Under the pieces are notes generated by a model that was given only the letters and a program-made list of their open reading frames with translations, was not told the origin of the DNA and ran no database searches. This document shows, piece after piece, positions 28,152 through 39,680 of a stretch of 64,000 nucleotides of DNA. The stretch is from Microglena sp. YARC (lineage: Eukaryota > Chlorophyta > Chlorophyceae > Chlamydomonadales > Chlamydomonadaceae): NCBI GenBank assembly GCA_022414725.1, contig CM039462.1, positions 72,004,493 to 72,068,492 of the forward strand, given 5' to 3'. How positions within the stretch are numbered: position 1 is the stretch's first letter; the number at the start of each line of letters is the position of its first letter. A program made the position numbers and the translations under genes.

Positions 28152-28524
28152 GCATACATACGTTTTATTAAGTATGCCCCAGTGCAAGCAAGCGACCCTA
28201 ATGTCTGCTTATTAACCAATATTTGCGGTGGTTATGATTGACATCTGACCTTCAAAAGTCGTTAAATAGTCTCTGTAGAGACTTGGACCTCCAGAAGTAG
28301 AAGGTCTTATAAATCTTCTTCTGTTTATCCATGAATGTATGAAGATACTAGATCATGTATTTTTTATAGGAATGATTCGGTTTTTTGTATTGATTTTTTA
28401 ATCATTCAGAAGAAGAAGCAAACAAACAGAAAAAATATTTTAAATCTGTTTCAATAATGACAAGAAGAAGAAAAATGAAAGAAAAACACTTTTATTTGTT
28501 CGCGTTTACATTTTGCCGGCATTT

Positions 28525-28690
28525 GTTTTTACTGCCGACGAGCAGCCAAATTGCTGGCTTTAGTTCAACCAAGTCCAAGTTGAGACCTGGACCTGCATAT
28601 AATCGTTCTGCGTTCGAAACCTGCCCTCCCTGGTTTCCATGGTATCGCATGGGGGAAGTATTGTTTTCTGAACACCGCCCAATTACCGGC
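28525..28690 (+). repeat. SINE-C copy
   Basis: TTTTTACTGCCGaCGAGCAG, CCAAATTGCTGGCT and TGGTATCGCATGGGGGAA match SINE-C; the 3' tail is lost at the MITE boundary. Confidence 0.6.
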
Positions 28691-28698
28691 ATATAGAA

Positions 28699-28968
28699 CA
28701 GGGTAGTGCATGACGCCGCAACATGGGGAGGGTACGTTGCGTCCCAGACGCAGGTTCAGAATGTTGGTTGTGCCTCACCCAGCAGTTGATTGGCCCACCA
28801 CCACTCCATTTCCGTGGGCTACGGGTTCTGTTGATAGTAGAACGCAGCCTAAGGTTTTGATTGCGTCCCAGGACGATACCTACCAAATTTGGTGCGTCCC
28901 AGGACGCAATCTACCGAATTAGGGTGCGTCCCAGTACGCAACCCCTGGGGTCCGTTTGAAGTACCCTG
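28699..28968 (+). mobile_element. hAT-type MITE, second subfamily, perfect TSD
   Basis: Starts CAGGGTAGT, ends AAGTACCCTG, flanked by identical ATATAGAA at 28691-28698 and 28969-28976. It has the same ends as the GCGC-rich family but a different 270-bp interior with repeated TGCGTCCCAGgACGCA palindromes. Confidence 0.85.
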
Positions 28969-29037
28969 ATATAGAACGATGCAACAATTTTTCTTCTTCT
29001 TCTTCTTCTTCTATGATTATAAGTGTACAATAAAAAA

Positions 29038-29178
29038 ATCACTGTAGCACGAACCCCAGCTGTTCAAACGATTGTTTGGGGTTCAGTTCATCAGTGCCTT
29101 TTCCTTTTGGCCCCTCCTATCACGGTTTGGCAAGTCACTTAAGCTTATTTTGCCTACCCCTGGACTGTTACAACAACA
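29038..29178 (+). repeat. SINE-B copy
   Basis: ATCACTGTAGCACGAACCCC, TTTGGGGTTCAGTTCATCAG and TGGACTGTTACAACA present. Confidence 0.65.
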
Positions 29179-29184
29179 CCAAGA

Positions 29185-29335
29185 CCAGCTGTCCAAGTCT
29201 TTAAACTATCTTATCCCCTTAGTTTGCTCCCTGTTTTCCTTGGGTCTCGCCCGGGGGGCCTTGGGATTGGAAAACGGTGAGCAGTTCAGAGTTGGTAGAA
29301 AAACCATTTAACAATCCAAATTCAAGACGAACTGC
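29185..29335 (+). repeat. SINE-C copy
   Basis: TGTCCAAGTCTTTAAACTAT, GGTGAGCAGTTCAGAGTTGG and the 3' tail TTTAACAATCCAAATTC. Confidence 0.6.
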
Positions 29336-29390
29336 AGGATGCGTGGGATCATTCATGATGGCTAGACAACGACAAAATTACAAGCGTTTG

Positions 29391-29470
29391 GAGGTTGGTC
29401 CCAGTGCAAGCAAACGGGCTGGCCCCCTCAACCTCACGCCTCGTAATAAGGCATACTATTTATTTGTTGA
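29391..29470 (+). repeat. SINE-D copy
   Basis: GGTTGGTCCCAGTGCAAGCA, CCTCACGCCTCGTAATAAGG and TACTATTTATTTG. Confidence 0.6.
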
Positions 29471-29619
29471 TTTCAAGGATTGGATTTTTGTTTTATTCCT
29501 GGGATGCCATCTCTTCCCAGGACAACAACAACTACAACAACAAAGATCGGACCCCCCTTATCTTACATGTGACTCCGTGATGGCAGTTGGGAATGTGGCA
29601 GTTGGGCGTGATGGTAGTT

Positions 29620-29870
29620 GAGGAGACTGGGTGATAGCAGTTGATGTTGGTCGGACACGATAATCTTTCATCCTGGGGTGGCGTGAGACGACGGCGTCGT
29701 TCCACGTTGAACCCTTAGGTATGACGACATCCGGTGTAAGCAGTGTAACAGTGGAGTCTCTGCTACATTTAGGGTAGTAAGAAATTGTCGTCTGCCATCC
29801 TCAGGTGGCGTGGGACAACGGCTTCGTTCCACGTTGAACCCTTACCCTCTGCACCCGGCATTAAAGTAAA
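29620..29870. repeat. ~150-bp tandem pair
   Basis: Two copies of AT(C/A)CTCAGGTGGCGTG-like sequence, ACGGC(G/T)TCGTTCCACGTT and GAACCCTTA. No gene. Confidence 0.6.
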
Positions 29871-29878
29871 TACATTTT

Positions 29879-30066
29879 TACTGCCAAAGATGGCGAGCAG
29901 CCAATTTGCTGGCTGAAGCTATATAACCAAGTTTGAGTTCAAGTTTCAGAACAACCTGGACAAGTCTTACAGCACGCTCCCCGCTTTCCGTGGGTATCGC
30001 ACGGGGGAACTTGGCATTGGAAGATGGCGAGCAGCCCAGAGTTGGATGAAAAACATGTAACAATTC
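29879..30066 (+). repeat. SINE-C family, reference copy
   Basis: Full-length ~190-bp element: ACTGCCAAAGATGGCGAGCA, GCTGGCTGAAGCTATATAAC, TTCCGTGGGTATCGCACGGG and GAGCAGCCCAGAGTTGG, ending AAAACATGTAACAATTCAAT. The AATTC-repeat tail matters because its reverse complement forms the intron heads in genes 1 and 3. Other copies are at 28525, 29185, 30527, 46430, 59190 and 62020 (minus). Confidence 0.7.
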
Positions 30067-30256
30067 AATTCACGGTGACTACGGCTAGCTCCAGCTTACG
30101 CTGGGGTGTCCTTAATCTCACTTCCTGAGAGTGACTTCATTACTCGGATGTAACAATTTCATTTTCAATAACAATTCAATTCTTCCCAGGACAACAGCAA
30201 CAACAACAACAGGACTCATTGGAAGATGGCGAGCAGATCAGAGTTGGCTGAACAAG

Positions 30257-30478
30257 TTCTATGCAGCGTCGCCTGCGACGCTAAAAAATGATGGAGAGTG
30301 ATCGCGACGGAGCGACAGGTGGCAAAGGAAGCGAGTTAGTTGCGAGGCCGTTGGCTGATGTGTCAGGCTTCATCACGGTCAGATGGATGGATGGATGGTC
30401 GGTCGAATGGACAAATGGGTAACACTGGGGGCTCCCACACCCCAGAACTCCAGAGGGGGGGGCTCCACCAAAAAATAT
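30257..30478 (+). repeat. SINE-A copy
   Basis: GCGTCGCCTGCGACGC hairpin, ACAGGTGGCAAAGGAAGCG, a (GGAT)4 expansion, and GGGGGGCTCCACCAAAAAA followed directly by an ATGTAACAATTCAATTC SINE-C tail. Confidence 0.6.
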
Positions 30479-30526
30479 GTAACAATTCAATTCAATTCTT
30501 CCCTGGACAACAGCAACACAATTGTT

Positions 30527-30600
30527 TTACGGCCGAAGACGGCGAGCAGCCAAGTTGCTGGCTGAAGCTATGTAACCAAGTTCAAGTTCAACAGCAACAA
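30527..30600 (+). repeat. SINE-C 5' fragment
   Basis: ACGGCCGAAGACGGCGAGCA, AGTTGCTGGCTGAAGCTATG and TAACCAAGTTCAAGTTCAA. Confidence 0.55.
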
Positions 30601-30616
30601 TAACAGGGCTCTCAGC

Positions 30617-30825
30617 GATTTGGTGGTTAGCCCCAATGCAAGCAAACGGGCTGCCCCCCTGAATCTCACGCCTCGTAATAAGGCGTATTATAGATTCTTT
30701 ATTCAGCAAAGCCACCAAGAGGCAGTTAGTCAACAAAGTTGGTGGTTGGCCCCAGCGCAAGCAAACGGGCTGGATCCCTCAACCTCATGTCTCGTTTTAA
30801 GGCATACTATTTATTTATTTATGCT
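30617..30825 (+). repeat. Two SINE-D copies
   Basis: GGTGGTTAGCCCCAATGCAA at 30620 and GGTGGTTGGCCCCAGCGCAA at 30740, each ending near AAGGC(G/A)TA(T/C)TAT plus a TTTA-type tail. Confidence 0.65.
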
Positions 30826-30879
30826 GCAGTCCCGCGGTTGCCAGACAGGCTGGCAGGGGATCACTGTTTCATGAGTGAG

Positions 30880-31060
30880 CTACAGGTAGCAGCTTCTAGG
30901 CAGCTCCTTTCTCCTGTCCCTGGGCCGAACCTGAAGCAAGCTAGTGCGTCTGGAAGTTGACATTACAGGCATTTCAATGCAACTGAAAGCTTCGGGCTAG
31001 ACCCTGTGGCTGGCTGGTGGAGCTGGCTGGAAGCTGACATGCGTAGCCCAAAAATGAAAC
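30880..31060. mobile_element. Family T element, diverged
   Basis: Left end GCAGCTTCTAGGCAGCTCCT; right end GGAGCTGGCTGGAAGCTG…GTAGCCCAAAAATG. Confidence 0.4.
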
Positions 31061-31474
31061 AGTTGTGAGTAGTCTCATGTTTCTTACCTTCAGCATTCGA
31101 AGTTCAGGTCTGCTCCGAGCAAATCAGGTCTATCACCATTCAAACTGAATCCTCTGTGTCGCTGGTTCGTGTAGGCATATACATAGACAGGCAGATACAA
31201 AGACAGACAGGCAGACAAAGCTGCAACACATGGTCTCTCTTGTTGCCAACACAATAAGCATTGTTTACCTACCACCACTCCCACTCCCACCTTTTACCAA
31301 CACCAATGAGTGGTCTGAAGACGAATCCCTAATCGTGTTTGGCAAAGGGACGTTTGCAAACTGTTTGCCAAAACTAGATGCGTGTACAGTAACTAGGCAA
31401 AGGGGACTATGGTCACCACCCCCAAACTGAAACAGTGGATGGGCTTCTGCAATCGAGGAGGTTGATCTAGCCGT

Positions 31475-31620
31475 ACTGCCCAGCCTACCCCAAACTTTAC
31501 ATAAATGGTTAGAGGGGTCGGACTGCCCAGCCTACCCCAATCATTGCAGAAATGGGACAGATACAAAGCTACCCTTGAACGTGAGCATCTCTTCCATCGA
31601 TGCAAATCGACAGCTTAGCA
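31475..31620 (-). repeat. Inverted distant copy of the gene 2 exon 7 tail
   Basis: The reverse complement reads TTTGCATCGATGGAAGAGAT…CCCATTTCTGCAATGATTGG…GGTAGGCTGGGCAG, like the copies at 22700-23080. It sits just past the stop codon of gene 3. Confidence 0.8.
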
Positions 31621-31700
31621 TAAGTAGGTCGACGGCAATATGATATCATGTCATCATATGACATCATATGATGTGCCGGACCTTAAGCATATGTGCCCTG

Positions 31701-31812
31701 TTAGGAGCTTGCCCTGATCAAATCCTCAAGCTCGCGCATGAGTTGTAAAGTATCGTTCATCTCAGCGCGTGCCTGGACGAAGTACTCCCTAGCCAGGCGC
31801 TTCTGACTGCTC
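31701..31812 (-). CDS. Gene 3 terminal exon
   Basis: Acceptor ATGTACAG|GAGC; encodes SSQKRLAREYFVQARAEMND then TLQLMRELEDLIRASS and TAA at 31703-31701. Four diverged copies of the acceptor plus exon lie upstream; this is the only one open to a good stop with a full helix. Confidence 0.85.
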
Positions 31813-31832
31813 CTGTACATACAGGGTGTGAT

Positions 31833-31879
<47 letters not shown>

Positions 31880-34800
31880 TACAATGATTGTCAGCTTTCT
31901 GTAGGTCCAATTGTGTAGCATGAGTTGTCAAGTATCGTGCATCTCAGCTTGCATCTGGACTGAGTACTCCCTCGCCAGGCGCTTCTGACTGCTCCTGTAC
32001 GTGGAGGGGGAAATGGGTGGGTACAATGATTTTCAGCTTTCTGTAGGTCCAGTTGAGTAGCAAAAGGTGAAAGTACCATTCATCTCAGCTCGCATCTGGA
32101 CATAGTACTCCCTAGCCAGGCGCTTCTGACTACTCCTGTACATGGAGGGGGCAATGTGGGTGTACAATGATTGTCAGCTTTCTGTAGGTCCAGCTGTGTA
32201 GCATGAGTTGTAAAGTATCCTTCATCTCAGATTGCCCCTAGACAAAGTACTCCCTAGCCAGGCGCTTCTGACAGCTCCTGTACATTGAGGTTGCAATAAT
32301 ACTATGATTGTCAGCTTTCTGTACAGGGAGGGTGCAATGGTGGTACAATGATTGTCAGCTTTCTGTACAGGGAGGGTGCAATGGGGGGGTGGGGGTGCAA
32401 TGATTGTCAGATCTATGTAGGTCCAGTTGAGTAGCAAAAGTTAAAAGTATCGTTCACCTCAGCTCAAGTCTGGACAAAGTACACCCTAGCCAGGCGCTTC
32501 TGACTGCGCCTGTACATGGAGGGGGCATGCGATGGGGGTACAATGATTTTTTATATACCAGTATATTATTATGTATTTTATGTATTTATACTGATTTATT
32601 ATATATAATTATGTATTTTTCAGCTTTCTGTATGTCCACTTGTGTAGCAAAAGTTGCGATGCAAGCCTGATTCCAGAATTGTGGCGGAGCACGGTATAGG
32701 TCTGGGCGCGAACCGCGGAGCCCCGGGAGGTTCGGGGGGCAGCACATCGCACTGGGGTTGCACTGATTCCTAAACACACCTTACTTGCTTGCACCCCCTC
32801 TCACCTCCACACCAAACATACCCACACACCATCCTTACTTACTTGCTTGCACCCCTCTACCCTCCACACCAAACATACCCACACACCATCCTTACTTACT
32901 TGCTTGCGGTAGTCGGCCCCAGTATTTATAGATGTACTTGCTTGCACCCTCTCTCACCTTTACACCAAACATACCCACACACCTTACTTGCTTGCACCCC
33001 CTCTCACCTCCACACCAAACATATACACACACCTTCCTTGCTTGCACTCCCTCTCACCTCCACAGCACACACATCAATTTCCTGTGCGGCATGCTTGCAC
33101 CTCCTCTCACCTCCACACCAAACACACCGTCCTTACTCACTTGCCTGCGGTGGTCGCCCCCAAGAATCGTAATAAGGTCTACTATTTATGTATGTACTTG
33201 CTTGCTTGCACCCCCTCTCACCTCCACACCAAACCTATCCACACACCTTGCTGGCTTGCACTCCCCCTCACCTCCACAGCACACACATCCACTTCCTGTG
33301 CGGCATGCTTGCACCCCCTGTCACCTCCACACCAAACATATCCACACACCTTGCTGGCTTGCACTCCCCCTCACCTCCACAGCACACATATCCACTTCCT
33401 GTGCGGCATGCTGTCAGGTCCCTCTCACCTCCACACCAAACACACCATCCTCACTTACTTGCTTGCGGTGGTCGGCCCTAGTATTTCTTTACATACTTCA
33501 TTGCATCCTCTCTCACCTCCACACCAAACATATCCACACACCTTGCTTGCTTGCACCCCCTCGCACCTGTACAGCACACATATCCACTTCCTGTGCGGCA
33601 TGCTGTCAGGTCCCTTGGCTAGCAGGGCCTCATCATCTTCCAGGGTGCCTGTTCCTTCCTCACCCTCAAGCTCTGTCACACGCACCTCCATCAACCTGTG
33701 GGTGGGGGTGTGTGTGTGTGGGGAGTGTGTGTGTGTGCGTGGAGGGTGGGGTGGGGTGTGTGTGTGTGGGGGGGGGGAAAGCATGTACACCCTCAAGCTC
33801 CGTCACACACTCCTCCATCAACCTGTGTGTGTGTGTGTGTGTGTGGGGGGGGGGGGGGTCGGGGGTCGGGGGAGGCTTACCCGACAAAGACGCTGAGGGC
33901 AGCCATGCGAAGACCCAGGCGCTTGGAATGTGTTACGAGCTCATCCCGGCTCATCTTCTCCTTCCTCTCGTCAATCGCATTGACTCCCAATACGGGGACA
34001 GCGGAATCCAAAGGGCTAACTTCGCTGTCAACCTCTGCACCCTCCTCCCTTCATTTGATTTATTATTTACATACACCGCCACCGATTCATCATGCTCCAC
34101 CCGACAAGGACGCTGAGGCAGCCATGCGAAGACCCAGCTGTAACAATTCAAATTCAAATTCTTACCCGACAAGGACGCTGAGGGCAGCCATGTGAAGACC
34201 CAGGCGCTTGGAGTGCGTTACGAGCTCATCCTGAGTAACAATTTAAATTCAAATTCTTACCCGACAAGGACGCTGAGAGCAGCCATGCGAAGACCCAGGC
34301 GCTTGGAGTGCGTTATGAGCTCATCCCGGCTCATCTTCTCCTTCCTCTCGTCAATCGCATTGACGCCCAATAAGGGTAACCATGCAACCATTCAAATTCA
34401 AATTCGAATTCAAATTCTTACCCGACAAGGACGCTGAGGGCAGCCATGCGAAGACCCAGGCGCTTGGAGTGTGTTACGAGCTCATCCCGGCTCAACTTCT
34501 CCTTCCTCTCGTCAATCGCATTGACGCCCAATACCGGGACGGTGGAATCCAAAGGGCTCACTTTGCTGTCAACCTCTGCACCCTCCTCCCTGCTAGCCAG
34601 CAAGCGCAGCCGCATGTCAACCTCCTTCAGATCAAGCACAAAGACCTCGAGAACATCAAGCACCTCTTCAGGTATGACACATGCGTAGCGCGGAGTTTTC
34701 GCGCCCTTCCCGCGCTTCTGAGCAGAGGCCGGGCTGGTCAAAGAGGGTGTGGCTGAGGGGAGGCTGGACCGGTAGAAGAACATCTGGGGTGACAAACCCA

Positions 34801-35345
34801 GGTTTCGGAGCAAGCCCATGCGCGCTTGCATGGTATCGTCCCAGGTGGATGACGGGGGGATGGGCGGAGCAATCATGATGGAGTCGTTGGGGTTTCCCTG
34901 CATAATTGAAAGAAATAGTGCGTCCTATTAGGAGGTGTGAGCTTGAGGGGGCCGGTGACATAGGCAGGTTTCGGAGCAAGCCCATAGGGGCTTGCATGTT
35001 ATCGTCCCAGGAGGATGACGGGGGGATGGGCGGAGCAATCATGATTGAGTCGTTGGGGTTTCCCTGCATAAATGATATAAATAAAACCAATGAAACGAAA
35101 TGGATGAAATAAAATCAATGAAATGAAATAAATACATTTCCCTGCATAAATGAAATAAATAGATCAAATGAAATAATATAAATGAAATAAGAAATAAATA
35201 CATTTCCCTACATAAATAAAATAAATAGATAAAATGAAATAATATAAATGAAATAAGAAATAAATACATTTCCCTGCATAAATGAAATAAATAGATCAAA
35301 TGAAATACATGAATAAAATAAATGAATAAATGCATTTCCCTGCGA

Positions 35346-35384
<39 letters not shown>

Positions 35385-38300
35385 AAAAACATCTCTACCC
35401 ATGCCCTTTTTCCTACAGAGGGCTGAGTTTACCACCCACCCACCCACCCACCCCCGGCTCCGGAACCAACTTGGATTCCAATATCTCCTCCCACAATAAT
35501 AATTAGGGGGGCAAAGCAAGGGGCATTTTGTATAGCTTCAAAAGGCCTATCTAATGGTGCTCCTCCCATAACCATGCACCCTATGTGGAGCCAGAAAAAT
35601 CAAATAATACAATACAATCAGCGTTTGTGGGCACATGGACAAAGCGCCTCATCACCATCAATGTTACATGATAGCTAGGGCCTGGGGGTTAGGCCCCCCA
35701 GGCCCCTAATATGCCATAGCCTATAAAATTAATATGCTTGGCCTATCTTAATCTCATGCCTAGCCAATACAAATCACATGCTCGGACTATCACAACCAAT
35801 CACCTAGACGACCAACCTTTTTATTTATCTTAGAGGTTTAGCACCAGTGGGCCATGGGGTCATCCTCATCCTCATCACCCCCCTCTAACTCTCCTCCCTC
35901 ATCCTCTCCCTCTTCCTCTTCCTCACCCTCTCTTCCTCCCTCTCCCTCTTCCTCTTTCGTAACCACCCTACTCTAGAACAATGCCGGCACCTCTACAAGG
36001 GCTGCCTCAGCCTGCAATAGATCTTGCGCCTCTTGTACCTTTTGATCACGCCTTATAGACTTGTGCTCCTTGCCAACGACCCCCTTAAACTGGGTTGGTT
36101 GGTTGGTCGGGGGAGGGGGGGGGGGGGGGGGGGGGAGGGGGGAGGAAGCCCTTATAGCACCAATGGACACTGGTCTTAAGTACAGGAACACCCCAGTTCC
36201 ACTCCCATGTCATTCTGTGGGCTATAAAAAATAATCTTGAAAAGTACCTATATTTTCTTAAATTCCAGTTTTTTCTCTCACCACCCACCCACCCCAACTT
36301 TGGAGGCCCATAACTTTTTTCTTACTGGGCAAAAAAAAGAAGACCAGATTCCTCATCCTCTCGACAAGCTCTACACATCTGGGGCATGGGGTCAGATGTT
36401 TTGTCTGCCCCCCCTTTGTTTCCCTGCACAAATAAATAAATGAAATAAAATAAATGAATGAATAAAATATATGAATAAAGAAATTTACCCGCATAAATGA
36501 AATGAATAAAATACATTAAATAAATGAATAAAATAAATAGTGCGTCCTATTAGGTGTGAGCTTGAGAGGGGCAGCCAGTTGGCGTGCTCTGGGGCCAATC
36601 ACAATGTTATATTTCATTATTTTCTTTCCCTGCATATGTGTGCAAAACATTTTGTTTCCTTCAAGTAGTCATTATTGGCGGAGCCCCCCCTTCTAGGGGG
36701 CAGGATCTCCCAGGGTCACCCCGTTGTCCGTCCGACCGCCCCCCAGAATTATTAAGAGGTGTGAACTTGAGGGGGACAGCCCGTTTCTTTACCTGCAGAT
36801 GAGTACAAAACGTGTTTTGGCCTAAAAGCAGCCATCATGTAATTCAAAGACCCTCCCCCACCTATCTACTACCTACCACCTACATATATACTACCTATCT
36901 ACTACCTATCACCTACCTATCTACTACCTACCACCTACCACCCACCTACCTATCTACTACCTACCACCTACCTATCTGCTACCTACCACCTACCTATCTA
37001 CTAAACCTATCACCTACCTACTACACCCTTCAGAGCTAGCGCCCATGCCTGCCCACCTGTTGAGCAAAGCCATACAGCATGAGCAACTCCTCGTTGCTCT
37101 TGGAACCGTAGCTGATCATCAATTCCTGTCCCTCTTCCACACGCACACCCTTGTACAGCTTCAGCTGCACAACGGCATCACCGTCCTCACTTCCTTTCGC
37201 CTCTTGGGACTCTTCGACTTGGCTTGGCTTGGGAGACACCTCGACTTGGCTTGGCTTTGTAGGCACCTCGACTTGGCTTGGCTTGGGAGGCACTACCACT
37301 TCCCACCAACATGGGGGGGCAGTCACGTGGTGGTTGGCAAAGTCCAGTCCTGGGACGATTGCGTCAACTACATGAACGGCATTGGAGGGGTCCACCGACA
37401 CTCCGCCAGCCTTGGAAGCCGCCACAGCCTTGGAGGCTGTGGGGCAGTGTTAAAACAAATACAATTAAAATGTGTGTGTGTTTGTGTAAAAACCTCCTCT
37501 CCACCTTTTTATTTTCTTTTCTTTTCTCTATCTTTATTTTCTTTTCTTTTCTCTATCTTTATTTTCTTTTTGGCCTTGTAAACCCACTCTCCACCCTTCC
37601 AAACCTCGAACAGCTCACACATTGCCAATTTTGAACGCAGTGCAGGGTACTACTTCTTGCAAAAAATTGGTCAGCGCTTTTTAGTGCAAAAAGCGCAAAA
37701 ACTGCGCGCTGCGTCCACAGGGGGTTAAAAAAATTGCGCGAAACGCACAGAGGGGCTCAAAAAGGCAGCGCGGCACCGCGCTGCCGCGTGCACTTAGTAG
37801 TACCCTGACGCAGTGCCCTCCTACTTTCTGTGTTGCTTGCGACGCCCCTAGGACTTGTCTTTTCAGCTACAAACAGCAGCTTCTAGACAGCATCCTGAGC
37901 CAGCAATTGGGCTAAGCCCCCAGATTTCAACAGTATTGCACTCAGTATTGCACACATGATTATGTCAGTTTCCAGCAGCACTTCGGCGCAATGTGTTTGG
38001 CTGTGTGAGAAGCCAGCAGATCTGTGTAGAAGCTACCGCTGGTAGCTGAAAAGAACAAGTCAAGCGACACGAAAAATTGGCGGAGAGCGTTGGCTATAGG
38101 AGCGGCAGGTGGCAACGGAATCGAGTGCAGCGGACCGTAGCCAGTTAGTTACGAGACAGTTGAGACAGTTGGCTTCGTGTGGTCGTACGGTCAAACGGTC
38201 AAACAGACAACAAGGTGGCCCTGGGGGCTCCGGCCCCCAAGAAGGGGGGGCTCCGCTGAAATACGATGCCTAGCTTACCTGCTCCCTCCTTGGTGGCAAC

Positions 38301-39628
38301 GGAATTGAGTGCAGTGTACCAAAGCCAGTTAGTAATGAGACAGTCAGTTGCGACAGTTGGCTTTGTGTGATCGCACGGTCAAACGGACAACAAAACAAAC
38401 AACTAACGATGCATAAATTATGTGTTCTCTCCTTGGTGGCAACGGAATCGAGTGCAGTGGACCAAAGCCAGTTAGTAATGAGACAGACAGTTGCAACAGT
38501 TGGCTTCGTCTGGTCGCACGGTCAAACGGACAACAAAACAAGCAACTAAAGATGCATAGCTTATGTGTTCTCTCCTTGGTGGCAACGGAATCGAGTGCAG
38601 TGGACCAAAGCCAGTTAGTAACGAGACAGACAGTTGCAACAGTTGGCTTCGTCTGGTCGCACGGTCAAACGGACAACAAAACAAACAACTAAAGATGCAT
38701 AGCTTATGTGTTCTCTCCTTGGTGGCAACGGAATCGAGTGCAGTGGACCAAAGCCAGTTAGTAACGAGACAGACAGTTGCAACAGTTGGCTTCGTCTGGT
38801 CGCACGGTCAAACGGACAACAAAACAAACAACTAAAGATGCATAGCTTATGTGGTCCCTCCTTGGTGGCAACGGGATCGAGTGCAGTGGACCAAAGCCAG
38901 TTAGTAATGAGACAGTCAGTTGCGACAGTTGGCTTTGTGTGATCGCACGGTCAAACGGACAACAAAACAAACAACTAACGATGCATAGCTTATGTGTTCT
39001 CTCCTTGGTGGCAACGGAATCGAGTGCAGTGGACCAAAGCCAGTTAGTAATGAGACAGACAGTTGCAACAGTTGGCTTCGTCTGGTCGCACGGTCAAACG
39101 GACAACAAAACAAACAACTAAAGATGCATAGCTTATGTGTTCTCTCCTTGGTGGCAACGGAATCGAGTGCAGTGGACCAAAGCCAGTTAGTAATGAGACA
39201 GACAGTTGCAACAGTTGGCTTCGTCTGGTCGCACGGTCAAACGGACAACAAAACAAACAACTAGCGATGCATAGCTTATGTGTTCCCTCCTTGGTGGCAA
39301 CGGGATCGAGTGCAGTGGACCAAAGCCAGTTAGTAATGAGACAGTCAGTTGCGACAGTTGGCTTTGTGTGGTCGCACGGTCAAACGGACAACAAAACAAA
39401 CAAAAACGATGCATAGCTTACCTGTTCCCTCCTTGGGAATGGGCAGTGCTTGCCCTCTAGACCAGAAGACAGAGTGGGCCCATAGCAGGTCCTCAAAAGT
39501 AGGGTTGCGGGACGGTGGGACAGCTATCTGCATGGAACATAGAATATGGTTAAGTATTATATCTATCAATATCTCTATCTATCTATCTATCTATCTGTAT
39601 ATTGCATGGAACATAGAATGTGGTTTAG

Positions 39629-39680
<52 letters not shown>

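Noticed and set aside
32932..34116. 394-codon plus-strand frame
   Set aside because: Antisense to the exons and junction arrays of gene 3; no motif, and the composition reflects the CTTGCTTGCACCCCC repeats.
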